From: a virus
IMG/VR virus record: IMGVR_UViG_3300028030_000001
Coordinates: 19,397-83,396 of that record
Direction: 5' to 3' (one strand)
DNA: 64,000 bases
Positions 41,283 through 48,468 of the stretch are shown in pieces (position 1 is the first letter of the stretch; every line of letters begins with the position of its first letter). The notes below the pieces were generated by a model, which was not told the origin of the DNA, searched no databases, and saw nothing but the letters and a program-made list of their open reading frames with translations. The translations under genes and the position numbers were made by a program.

Positions 41283-41726
41283 TTACCCTCTCACGAAAAA
41301 GTTTGAGTAATATTCCTGTAACCCTCTATAGTTTCCTTGCTTGTACATCTTGTATGCATTTATCGGTTTCGTTACTGGTGCAGATACTCTTTTGTAACCT
41401 GCTTTAGTAACTGTTTCGTATATGTACTTGAACAAGTTTACGTTAAACTTCTTTTCTGTGTATTCTTCTTTTTCTTCTTCAGTTAGTGGTTCATCTTCTT
41501 GCCAGATAACGAATACGTTATCTTGATGTGGACTTGGTTGTGAGTGTGACGTGAAGTGGCACTGTTTCGGTATGGATTGTAAGTGTTTGTGAAGTTCGTG
41601 CGGGTTTATGTCAGTTACGTCTAACGACTTAGTAACTGATTTAGTCTTTGGCATGTTTCGGTTTATTTTGTTAATCAGCTTGTTAGCGGCATAGATTATG
41701 TAATCTGCATGTACCTGGTCACTCAT
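41283..41726 (-). CDS. Hypothetical protein (147 aa)
   Basis: Helical with an acidic middle (EDEPLTEEEKEEYTEKKF) and a C-terminal segment resembling repeats of Tyr-rich helices (KMYKQGNYRGLQEYYSNF). TGAGGAGCTTAAATC is the ribosome site. Not recognised. Confidence 0.55.
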   Translation of the reverse strand: MSDQVHADYIIYAANKLINKINRNMPKTKSVTKSLDVTDINPHELHKHLQSIPKQCHFTSHSQPSPHQDNVFVIWQEDEPLTEEEKEEYTEKKFNVNLFKYIYETVTKAGYKRVSAPVTKPINAYKMYKQGNYRGLQEYYSNFFVRG

Positions 41727-41917
41727 GATTTAAGCTCCTCATACGTTTTGTCTATAAGTTCTATAGCTTTTTCCAGATTTGTGAAATCTTCATCATTAGG
41801 AACGCACTTCGTTCCGTCTGAAGCTCTACAGGCAAGAATCTGTTCCATAGCCTCTTTAGTAATCTGCAACGTATGAAACAGTAGAGCGTATGGAGTGTTT
41901 GATGTGTTGTTCTGCAT
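41723..41917 (-). CDS. Hypothetical protein (64 aa)
   Basis: Helical acidic protein (LQITKEAMEQILACRASDGTKCVPNDEDF). AAAGGAGTAAAAAT precedes ATG; overlaps its downstream neighbour by 4 bases. Confidence 0.5.
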   Translation of the reverse strand: MQNNTSNTPYALLFHTLQITKEAMEQILACRASDGTKCVPNDEDFTNLEKAIELIDKTYEELKS

Positions 41918-41940
41918 ATTTTTACTCCTTTCATAAAGTG

Positions 41941-41978
41941 GGGCAGGAACGGTTATGTATGTTGGTTTGTTCCTGCCC
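41941..41978 (-). terminator. Hairpin between accessory genes
   Basis: Perfect 10-bp stem GGGCAGGAAC / GTTCCTGCCC with an 18-nt loop; ACTTTATG follows on the minus strand. Probable terminator of the 243-aa gene or a leader hairpin for the 64-aa gene. Confidence 0.4.
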
Positions 41979-42055
41979 TACCACACACAGGAGACACTTA
42001 TAATGTTTTGTATGTTGTGTCAGGTGTCACAATTTATGACACTGTTTGATATGTT

Positions 42056-42787
42056 TCAGGCAGGAACGATTACATAACCTGCCTTCCTGAACGCATTAAC
42101 CATCATTTTTTCAGGATTATCAGTAAAAAACGTACTATGCTCATGCATAGGCAAATACTTTGTCATGTCATAAAGTTGTTCAGCTACCGCTTCAGATTCT
42201 GTCAGAATATCTCCATAAATCGGAATCGTTTCAAGGTCTGCTTCAGTAACAGACCTTTCTTCTGATACGAACTTTGACACGACCATCCACGCATCCGAAT
42301 CACAGCATGTTTCCGATTCTGTAAGCACTTCCGCTACATATTCCTGAATATTTATGCTTTTTAATGTGAGATATGCTGTTATATCCTGTGTTACCGCTTG
42401 TACGAACGGAGTAGCTTCTCTCAGAAATTCTGATAGGTTCAAATAATGTTCAGCTACCGGACTTGTAGATATTATATCGTGATATATAGAAGTTATCTCA
42501 CTGCACGGGCCATATTTTCTGCCCCAGGCACAGTTATTGAGGCAATCATGATATGATGGTACTTCCACACAGAACGGGCATATATCAGAATCGTAATTGT
42601 ATATCGGGTCTGTTATGTAACAGAGTATGTTTTTGATAAAGATCGGAAGTGAATCGGGTTCGGATTCGATGTGTTGTTGGACGATAGTTGAGTAGAAGTG
42701 TTTTCCTATTTTGTTGTCGATATACTTCTGGATATGTTTCGATTTCTGTTTCATGAATATAGTAGCGACTGCTTTATGTGTTTGCAT
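42056..42787 (-). CDS. Cysteine-cluster protein, paralogue 2 (243 aa)
   Basis: Central cluster CPFCVEVPSYHDCLNNCAWGRKYGPC aligns with those of the genes at 37971 and 42952. The C-terminal PMHEHSTFF...AFRKAGY matches paralogue 1. GGGAGACTATAGAACT precedes ATG. Function unknown. Confidence 0.6.
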   Translation of the reverse strand: MQTHKAVATIFMKQKSKHIQKYIDNKIGKHFYSTIVQQHIESEPDSLPIFIKNILCYITDPIYNYDSDICPFCVEVPSYHDCLNNCAWGRKYGPCSEITSIYHDIISTSPVAEHYLNLSEFLREATPFVQAVTQDITAYLTLKSINIQEYVAEVLTESETCCDSDAWMVVSKFVSEERSVTEADLETIPIYGDILTESEAVAEQLYDMTKYLPMHEHSTFFTDNPEKMMVNAFRKAGYVIVPA

Positions 42788-42791
42788 AGTT

Positions 42792-42968
42792 CTATAGTCT
42801 CCCTATGTAATTGTTTGATTCGTCTCTGATTTCGATTACGAACTGGTTAGTATCTGTTTCAGTTACGGTATATGACCAGTTGTTGTCCTCTGACTGGATT
42901 TGTTGTTTAACTTGTTCGGCTTGTTCGTATGTAGGGAAGTATGTTGTATAATCAGGTATTAATGGCAT
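42792..42968 (-). CDS. Hypothetical protein (58 aa)
   Basis: Runs 58 codons from ATG at 42968 to TAG, overlapping the stop of the gene upstream by 17 bp and ending 4 bp before the next start. Acidic and Tyr/Gln-rich (YFPTYEQAEQVKQQIQSEDNN, VIEIRDESNNYIGRL). It fills the gap cleanly, so it is probably real. No match recognised. Confidence 0.55.
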   Translation of the reverse strand: MPLIPDYTTYFPTYEQAEQVKQQIQSEDNNWSYTVTETDTNQFVIEIRDESNNYIGRL

Positions 42969-43323
42969 AGTCTGTGTCCTCTACATGGTCTTCAAGATAA
43001 TCAGTTATCGAATCGTAAGCGTAATCTTCTTTGAGTCTGTCCTTTACTCTTTGGTATAACGAATTCTCAATCAGACAGTAACCAAACTCTTTACCAAATT
43101 CGCATTTATGGCAATGAAAGGCGTCTGTTACATACTTTATACAGAATGGACATATTGTAGTGTCATACTGTTCTGCCAGGTTTCTAGTATTGTTTACAAG
43201 TTTTTCGGCTATATCAGGGTTTTGTTGTAGAAATGTTATAGTTATGTCTGAGGCAAAGGCAGGTTCATCGAGCATAGACGCTTTCCATTTCATAAACTGG
43301 ATTGCTTGTGTTGTGGTGTACAT
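42952..43323 (-). CDS. Cysteine-cluster protein, paralogue 3 (123 aa)
   Basis: Short version of the family: CPFCIKYVTDAFHCHKCEFGKEFGYC near the middle, without the long C-terminal domain. AGAAGGAGACAGATT precedes ATG. Function unknown. Confidence 0.6.
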   Translation of the reverse strand: MYTTTQAIQFMKWKASMLDEPAFASDITITFLQQNPDIAEKLVNNTRNLAEQYDTTICPFCIKYVTDAFHCHKCEFGKEFGYCLIENSLYQRVKDRLKEDYAYDSITDYLEDHVEDTDYAINT

Positions 43324-43428
43324 AATCTGTCTCCTTCTGTGTGTTGTGTGGTGTGTGTGTTGTGTGTGTTATATGTCATAATTTGTGACACTTGGTGTGT
43401 GTTGTGTTGTGTTTGTGTGTTATACGCC

Positions 43429-43512
43429 CCAGATTCGCTCAGAATCGTTTTATGTGACTGATGTATAGTCTGGCATGTTTCTGGAGCGTGCGTTGATTCT
43501 GAGCGAATCTGG
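43429..43512. repeat. Long inverted repeat, copy 1
   Basis: 18-bp perfect arms CCAGATTCGCTCAGAATC and GATTCTGAGCGAATCTGG around a 48-bp spacer with a small inner hairpin, between the 198-aa gene and the 123-aa gene. A closely related copy lies at 46710-46791. Confidence 0.75.
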
Positions 43513-43524
43513 AGCGGATCGGGG

Positions 43525-44121
43525 TTAATATGTGTACTTGTCCTGAAGCTCGGCTACAAAGGATTCACACTCTTCATCGAGCTTGTCTGTGTCGGCGTCT
43601 GGACACTTTTCATCCAGTTCGTCAAGGAAATCTTTGACAAGTTCTCGTATGTTCTCAATGTGTTCCTCTACAATATCTCTTGCCTCATGCTCTATGTAGA
43701 GAGCAATGGCTGTCATGCCGTTGTTTTCCCTGGGATTGTCACCGATTCCGGCGTTTTCATAGGCTTGTTCAAGTTCGCAGGAATGAAGATACCATGTATC
43801 TTCTATCTCTTTTGTGTAGATGGGTGTGTTCGAAGCGGCATAAGATATGATTGTGTCGAATATATCTTCCGGTATGCCTTCTTCCTGCGCTAATTCGTCA
43901 AGTTCGTCATAAGTGTCTGGCATGTTCGTGAGAAAATCATCGACCACTTCCTCTGCCGTGTCCTTTACTCGTTGGTTGAGTGTATCCTGTATTTCTACGA
44001 GTTGGATATTTTCTGGCCTGGTTTCTCGATTGATTTCGTGGAAAGTGTTTCGTTGCTCGGGTGTAAGGCTGTTTATGAGGTAATCATAGGCTTTGTAGGT
44101 GATGTTTGCATAGTGTTCCAT
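43525..44121 (-). CDS. Acidic hypothetical protein (198 aa)
   Basis: Strongly acidic, helix-rich (EEVVDDFLTNMPDTYDELDELAQEEGIPED, FLDELDEKCPDADTDKLDEECE). It has its own strong promoter and the AAAGGAGAC leader. A DNA-mimic or anti-restriction role is possible for so acidic a phage protein, but this is speculation; no family recognised. Confidence 0.55.
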   Translation of the reverse strand: MEHYANITYKAYDYLINSLTPEQRNTFHEINRETRPENIQLVEIQDTLNQRVKDTAEEVVDDFLTNMPDTYDELDELAQEEGIPEDIFDTIISYAASNTPIYTKEIEDTWYLHSCELEQAYENAGIGDNPRENNGMTAIALYIEHEARDIVEEHIENIRELVKDFLDELDEKCPDADTDKLDEECESFVAELQDKYTY

Positions 44122-44157
44122 AGTTTTTGTCTCCTTTCTTGTTGTGTGTTGCGTGTT

Positions 44158-44186
44158 AACATAGTTTGTTGTTTACGTTCTGTCAA
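44158..44186 (-). promoter_or_regulatory. Promoter with ACGTAAAC element next to palindrome
   Basis: TTGACA, 17-bp spacer GAACGTAAACAACAAAC, TATGTT on the minus strand, with the palindrome AGTGTCACAATTTGTGACACT starting at the first base of the -35 box (44186-44206). A regulator bound there would contact the promoter. Confidence 0.7.
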
Positions 44187-44205
44187 GTGTCACAATTTGT
44201 GACAC

Positions 44206-44484
44206 TCAGTGAATTGTGCTGATGGCTATTAGTGGTTCCCTGGTTGACCTGTCCTGAATCTCGATCACGTAACCTTCCATATAGTTGAAGTCTTTTTCGA
44301 TTCGGATTTTTCCTTTCGAATGTTCTGAAAGGATTCCAAGTTCACGGAGTGTTTTTGCTATCTTTTGAGAAGATATATCAGGGTCAAAGTGTGTTAGCTC
44401 TGCTATTGGAAAATAATTGTTCCAATACCATGAATTGTCTGAATCTCTCCATGCATCTATTGACAGAATCTTAGGTTTTTTCAT
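44206..44484 (-). CDS. Hypothetical protein (92 aa)
   Basis: Trp-rich N-terminus (DAWRDSDNSWYWNNYFP) then a helical/beta C-terminal part. AAAAGGAGAAAAAACT precedes ATG. First gene left of the AT-rich repeat region. Not recognised. Confidence 0.5.
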   Translation of the reverse strand: MKKPKILSIDAWRDSDNSWYWNNYFPIAELTHFDPDISSQKIAKTLRELGILSEHSKGKIRIEKDFNYMEGYVIEIQDRSTREPLIAISTIH

Positions 44485-45841
44485 AGTTTTTTCTCCTTTT
44501 ATTTCAGGTAGTTATAAAGTTTTGGTAATATGACGGAAATAATTTGCGTTTTTAGAAATTTTTGTATGAATCTCCGTTAGTTATAAACTAACGTATAAGA
44601 ATGACCATTTACGGAACGTAAACAGGTTCGGTTTTGTTAATGATTTTGGACTGTTGTGGATTGGGGACGAAATGTGTCTTTGTTTGCTTTATGTAAAAAA
44701 GTGTGATTTGTTAATGTTTGTAAGTGTGTGTTTTTATTGTTAATGTTAGAAAATGTGTTAGAAATTTTTGAAAACTAACAATGCCTGCACATTTTTATGT
44801 TTTCAGACTGTAAATGTGTTTTGTTCGTGTTATGTGCTGTTGTAGTGTTGTCAAAATGTTTGTATGTTAGATTTAGTTAATTTTTTCTGAATAATGTAGA
44901 AGAAAATAAAAAAATTGTATATTTAGGTGTTTAATTTTTTATTTATATGGGAAGGGGTAGGGAGTCAAAAACGGGATACCTCGCATTATTTAAGTTCGCA
45001 CAATTCTTGCTTGAATTGTTAAGTGTACGAAACCATTACTAAATAAGCTTGTTAAAAGTGGAAATATCGTTTACAGTTTGTAAAAAAGAGGTCTTTTAAA
45101 AATAACGGATTTTTCACTTTCTAACATTCGAGCTTTTTACACATAGTTTCATATAGAAAATTAAAGAAATAGCGTTTACAAACTGTAAAGTGAAAAACGT
45201 GTGCAAAAATTGCATATTAACAATTTCGTAACATAAGTTTTATATAAGAAATTCGTTAGAAGTTGTTTACGGATTGTTTTTGTGTTAAATTTGTGTTAAA
45301 TTTGTTTTTGTAAAAAATGGCCGATTTTTTCTTGTAAAATCAGCCGCTTACATTTTCTAACACTTTTTCTAACATTTTTCTAATCCGTCTTCTGATACAC
45401 TTTTTGATACATTTTCCGGCACGACTCGGAATCAGAAACTGAGTTTTGCATAGAATCACGAGCGGAAACTGGGTTTTGACAAGAATTCTGGCCGGAATCG
45501 GGAACGGAATCGGAACGGGAACGGGAACGGAATCTGATTAGCTCGGAATCGGAAAATTTGCATAGATTTTTAGTAAGAAAATTCAACACTTACAATTTCA
45601 GTGCGAATTTTCTAACACTTTTTTTCATTTTCTAACACTTTTTCTAACTCGAATCGGAATCGGAAAATTTATATAGATTTTTAGTAAGAAAATCAAACAC
45701 TTGCATTTTCTATGCGAATTTTCTAACACTTTTTTCCATTTTCTAACACTTTTTCTAACCCGAATCGGAATCTGATTAGTTCCAGGTTCAGTCAGGAAAC
45801 TTGCATAGGATCAGGATCAGGAACTGAACCTGGAACGGGAT
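44485..45841. other. AT-rich non-coding region with direct and inverted repeats, possible origin
   Basis: 1.36 kb without a credible gene. It contains many copies of TCTAACA(C)TTTT / TGTTAGAAAA in both orientations (44755, 45118, 45354, 45608-45653, 45718-45763), two TTTACA...TGTAAA palindromes (45068, 45173), long poly-A/T tracts, and a 110-bp tandem repeat. AT-richness plus iterons next to early genes suits a replication origin or a partition/regulatory locus. No minimal origin is provable by eye. Confidence 0.5.
45542..45775. repeat. Two ~112-bp tandem repeats with internal TTTTCTAACAC iterons
   Basis: Units begin at the CGGAATCGGAAAATTT block near 45544 and 45655 and share AGATTTTTAGTAAGAAAA, then paired TTTCTAACACTTTTT elements, then CGAATCGGAATC. 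The second unit differs by only about 15 bases. Upstream (45490-45540) a GGAACG/GGAATC hexamer-like array leads into the first unit. Confidence 0.7.
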
Positions 45842-45982
45842 TTAATTCTTGACGGGGCATATTTCAGCCCATGAGCATTTGCATATTCCAAGCATACATT
45901 TCATGAACCGCTCTGAAGAACAGAGCGGAACATATTTCATAGTTTCCGAACCATCTTTTATGTGAACATACTTAATACTCAT
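45842..45982 (-). CDS. Small cysteine-rich protein (46 aa)
   Basis: Begins at ATG 45982 with the GGAAGGAGACAGGTT leader and runs 46 codons to TAA. Four or five Cys in the second half (VPLCSSERFMKCMLGICKCSWAEICPVKN) suggest a metal site. Good leader, so likely translated. Confidence 0.55.
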   Translation of the reverse strand: MSIKYVHIKDGSETMKYVPLCSSERFMKCMLGICKCSWAEICPVKN

Positions 45983-46047
45983 AACCTGTCTCCTTCCGTG
46001 TGTCACAATTTGTGACAGTCTGCATAAACCGTCACAATTTGTGACAG

Positions 46048-46311
46048 TTATGCGTTCTTAATCACAATACGGTCGTCTTCCCGCTCTATAACATAGTCGG
46101 GATAGTCTGGATAACCGTATTTAGCCTCTTCACCGGACGGCTCCCCGATATAGACCTGTACCGGGGCGGGATTCTGCCCCCATCGGTCACATTCATAGCA
46201 GAAGTTGCCATAATCATCCATAAGTTCCATTACGGAATTGAATGATATTGCCGGACGGGGATAAGGGCATGTGTCCGGCAGGACTGAGAATTCAGGTGCA
46301 TAAATTTTCAT
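46048..46311 (-). CDS. Hypothetical protein (87 aa)
   Basis: Exact ACGAAAGGAGAC leader. Pro/Tyr-rich acidic protein (CPYPRPAISFN, YGYPDYPDYVIEREDDR) with one CYEC. Not recognised. Confidence 0.55.
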   Translation of the reverse strand: MKIYAPEFSVLPDTCPYPRPAISFNSVMELMDDYGNFCYECDRWGQNPAPVQVYIGEPSGEEAKYGYPDYPDYVIEREDDRIVIKNA

Positions 46312-46418
46312 GATTCTGTCTCCTTTCGTGTTAGTGTCACAAATTGTGACAAGCGTGGATTCAGTAGCTGATTTTGCATAGAATCCTGGCCTGTCACAAT
46401 TTGTGACGATATTTCAGG

Positions 46419-46679
46419 TTACATAGGGTTCCAATTCAAACCCTTAGCCTTATCCATAGAGATTGTATCTCTATGGAAGGATTCCGGCATACCTGGAATT
46501 CTTGTGTCTATCCCCTCTTTGCGGAGCTTTTCAGCCCGCAAGGACGAGTTGATAGACTTACCATCATACGGACACCATGCTAACCACATAGTGCCCATGT
46601 TTTTGAATACCTTGCCGCCTGAGACGACAAATGATCTTGTTTCACCCTTGGTCACTTTCGCACCATCGTGAATTTTCAT
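46419..46679 (-). CDS. Hypothetical basic protein (86 aa)
   Basis: AAAGGAGACATAAT precedes ATG. Compact alpha/beta protein (KGETRSFVVSGGKVFKNMGTMWLAWCPYDGKS). Not recognised. Confidence 0.55.
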   Translation of the reverse strand: MKIHDGAKVTKGETRSFVVSGGKVFKNMGTMWLAWCPYDGKSINSSLRAEKLRKEGIDTRIPGMPESFHRDTISMDKAKGLNWNPM

Positions 46680-46709
46680 ATTATGTCTCCTTTGTGTTTA
46701 ATTTGCCCT

Positions 46710-46791
46710 CAGATTCGCTCAGAATCGGTTTTATGGCCTGGGACATAGTTAGGTTTATGTCTTGGCCTTGAGTCGATTATGAGCGAATCTG
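46710..46791. repeat. Long inverted repeat, copy 2
   Basis: Arms CAGATTCGCTCAGAATCG and CGATTATGAGCGAATCTG (one mismatch) around a 46-bp spacer that itself pairs (GACATA / TATGTC). Same arms and size as 43429-43512, so a duplicated element. On the minus strand it lies between the tRNA-like sequence and the 86-aa gene. Confidence 0.7.
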
Positions 46792-46825
46792 GGGCGGGTT
46801 TGGGTGGGGGTTTATGGTAAGATTT

Positions 46826-46891
46826 GGTCAAGGCAGGAGTCGAACCTGCAAAGGCACAGATTAGTGCCGCTCCGTACCGCACGGCATGACC
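46826..46891 (-). other. tRNA-like cloverleaf, atypical or degenerate
   Basis: On the minus strand a 66-nt sequence folds as GGTCATG / CTTGACC acceptor (one mismatch), CCGT / ACGG D-stem, GGCAC / GTGCC anticodon stem and GCAGG-TTCGACT-CCTGC T-arm, the last being canonical. It lacks the two bases after the acceptor, has a 6-nt anticodon loop (TAATCT) and no clear anticodon, so it is not a normal tRNA gene. It may be a relic, a tRNA mimic or chance. Confidence 0.4.
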
Positions 46892-46978
46892 GTTTCAGGG
46901 CGGAATTACTCCAACTGCCCCTACACCGGAAACTTACCGGCATAGCTCTGTATTAACGCCCTGTGAGCGTGGCGTATA

Positions 46979-47050
46979 GTATCCAGGCACACCGAGCCAG
47001 GTTTGTCCCTTCTCAGGGGCCTGTACAGGATTCGAACCTGTCCTGGATAC
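46979..47050 (-). other. 72-nt cloverleaf-like sequence with canonical T-arm
   Basis: A 9-bp closing stem GTATCCAGG / CCTGGATAC encloses exactly 72 nt. The minus strand has ACAGG-TTCGAAT-CCTGT, a perfect T-arm, but in the position where a D-arm would be expected; read on the plus strand a CCC-TTCTCAG-GGG hairpin resembles an anticodon arm (CTC). Neither strand gives a standard tRNA. Possible permuted or decayed tRNA. Confidence 0.35.
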
Positions 47051-47192
47051 CTGTAAAGTGTCATAATTTATGACGGTTAGCATATTTTTAGCCGTCATAA
47101 ATTATGACACCTTGAAGGTGTCTGGTTATGAGCGCAGCCTTGCCTGCGCTCGGTTGTATGGATTAAGCCCCTGGCAAGGCATGGGCATATTA

Positions 47193-47444
47193 TTACTCAG
47201 AATAATAGTCTGCTCCACAAACAGGGCAGATCATATAGTCATCTTCATGTTTGCCGCCTTGGTCCACATTAGTTTCAGAACAGCAAGCATAACAAAAAGT
47301 ATGTCCGCAGGAAGGGCATATCTTTTCTGCATACTCATGGCCGCCGCCAGGACGGCAAGCCACCGTAAACCAGGGGCAGCAACCTGCCACGTCAGGGCAG
47401 GGTCCGTTAGTCGGGCATTCTGTTCCGCAGTATATCGTTTTCAT
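47193..47444 (-). CDS. Cysteine-rich zinc-binding protein (83 aa)
   Basis: The ATG at 47444 follows GAAAGGAGACTAAAA. About fifteen Cys: CGTECPTNGPCPDVAGCC at the start, then CPSCGHTFCYACC and CPVCGADYY, i.e. at least two zinc ribbons. Function unknown, but likely metal binding and nucleic-acid or protein interaction. Confidence 0.65.
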   Translation of the reverse strand: MKTIYCGTECPTNGPCPDVAGCCPWFTVACRPGGGHEYAEKICPSCGHTFCYACCSETNVDQGGKHEDDYMICPVCGADYYSE

Positions 47445-47519
47445 TTTTAGTCTCCTTTCAATTTCAGGCACAGGGGCAAGGTGCGCCTATGATTTTATTA
47501 CCCTGCCTTGCCAGGGCAT

Positions 47520-47577
47520 AGTGCCATAAATTATGACACTTACTTGTTGTGTAGCAAGTGTCATAATTTATGGCACT
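47520..47577. repeat. Perfect 22-bp inverted repeat built from two palindromes
   Basis: 47520-47541 and 47556-47577 are exact reverse complements around a 14-bp loop (ACTTGTTGTGTAGC). Each arm contains the palindrome core CATAAATTATGACA. A strong cruciform or RNA hairpin upstream of the cysteine-rich gene. A similar pair exists at 47058-47109. Confidence 0.75.
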
Positions 47578-47591
47578 ATGAGGTGTCTGTT

Positions 47592-47628
47592 ACAAGGCGC
47601 AACATGCCGCAAGCCTTGTTTCCGGCAT
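47592..47628 (-). ncRNA. H-type pseudoknot-capable motif, copy A
   Basis: Stem 1 ACAAGGC / GCCTTGT encloses a loop containing ATGCCG, which can pair with CGGCAT at 47623-47628. Copy B (47750-47780) keeps the loop GCAA..GCCGCAA but has the compensating stem CAGGAC / GTCCTG. Covariation supports RNA function; strand taken as minus from gene direction. Confidence 0.45.
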
Positions 47629-47647
47629 AGTGGGTTGAGTCTGGATA

Positions 47648-47722
47648 TTATTCAGACTCAACCCATATTATATCAAGTCCGTGTTCATCGGACTGGACTA
47701 TAATCGGAGTGTAACCTTTCAT
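47648..47722 (-). CDS. Possible 24-aa leader peptide
   Basis: GGAGGG lies 9 bases before ATG 47722; 24 codons (MKGYTPIIVQSDEHGLDIIW) end at TAA inside a perfect 13-bp hairpin (47631-47665). Lies just downstream of pseudoknot copy B, as expected for a regulated leader peptide. Could be non-functional. Confidence 0.4.
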   Translation of the reverse strand: MKGYTPIIVQSDEHGLDIIWVESE

Positions 47723-47749
47723 TGCACATTCCCTCCGTGTTAAAGGTTA

Positions 47750-47780
47750 CAGGACGCAAGCCGCAAGTCCTGTTTCCGGC
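47750..47780 (-). ncRNA. H-type pseudoknot-capable motif, copy B
   Basis: Stem 1 CAGGAC / GTCCTG; loop GCCG pairs with CGGC (47777-47780). Directly upstream of the 24-aa reading frame on the minus strand. Differs from copy A mainly in stem 1 with both sides changed together, which is the signature expected of a conserved RNA structure. Confidence 0.45.
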
Positions 47781-47792
47781 ATCGGGTTGTTA

Positions 47793-47861
47793 CCCTTTCA
47801 TTAGCCTGTCACAATTATGACAGGCTAATGAAAGGGGGCAGCCCCGTGGAGCGGGGCTGCC
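47793..47861 (-). terminator. Two strong hairpins after the 186-aa gene
   Basis: A perfect 19-bp inverted repeat (47793-47836, loop CAATTA holding a palindrome copy) is followed by a perfect 10-bp stem GGCAGCCCCG / CGGGGCTGCC (47837-47861). They begin 17 bp after the gene's stop on the minus strand. Likely transcription stop; no long T-run. Confidence 0.5.
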
Positions 47862-47878
47862 TGTTATGGAAACCGGCT

Positions 47879-48439
47879 CTAAATGAGGCCGGTTTCCCTC
47901 ATATGCGCTTCTATCGTATGATAGAAGCGCACCTTATCCTGAGAGGACAAGGTGTTAAATGCCGCAAATAGTGCGGCAACGTCGTTATTAGAGGCAGGCT
48001 TGTTGTCTGCCTCTTTTGTCTCATTGTTAGAGGCAGACTTATTGTCCGCCTTTTTGCCTGCCTTTTTGAGCTTAGTAGGGGCAGGTTTATCACCTGCCTC
48101 TTTTGCCTCTATTACAGCCATTGCCCGTTTAAGAGCAGTAGTGTGATTTCCGAATGAGGCAGGGTTTATCCCTGCCTTAACACATTCTCTGTATGCTTTA
48201 AGGGCGGCACTCTTGTACCGCCTCAGTAATGACCGGCTTTTGCCGGTCAATTCCTTTTGAAGTGTGGAAAGCTCCCTTTCCGCAACTTTATCACCCTGCT
48301 GGCACACGAAATGCCAGCACAAGGAACTGAGATTAGATACCGCACGACCTGCCTCTTGTGCGGCAACCTTAATGTCGTTAATCTCTATCACAGGGCGGCA
48401 GCCCTGAGTTTCGTCGTAATACTGTTTTAGAGTCTTCAT
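47879..48439 (-). CDS. Hypothetical basic protein next to parS (186 aa)
   Basis: The ATG at 48439 follows AGGAGGTATTACC. Residues ~1-110 are helical and basic (KSRSLLRRYKSAALKAYRECVKAG). A repeat KADNKSASNNETKEADNKPASNN links to a small C-terminal helical part. It lies just left of the parS/inverted-repeat locus, so it could bind DNA there; no ParB or ParA motif was seen. Not recognised. Confidence 0.55.
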   Translation of the reverse strand: MKTLKQYYDETQGCRPVIEINDIKVAAQEAGRAVSNLSSLCWHFVCQQGDKVAERELSTLQKELTGKSRSLLRRYKSAALKAYRECVKAGINPASFGNHTTALKRAMAVIEAKEAGDKPAPTKLKKAGKKADNKSASNNETKEADNKPASNNDVAALFAAFNTLSSQDKVRFYHTIEAHMRETGLI

Positions 48440-48468
48440 GGTAATACCTCCTGAGTTTTGGTTAATGT

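Noticed and set aside
45380-45589. 69-aa Ser/Arg-rich reading frame (minus strand)
   Set aside because: It is made by the GGAACG/GGAATC simple-sequence array and tandem repeats; no ribosome site precedes it.
46826-47050. tmRNA spanning the two T-arm sequences
   Set aside because: No matching 5' acceptor strand or tag-peptide frame could be found.
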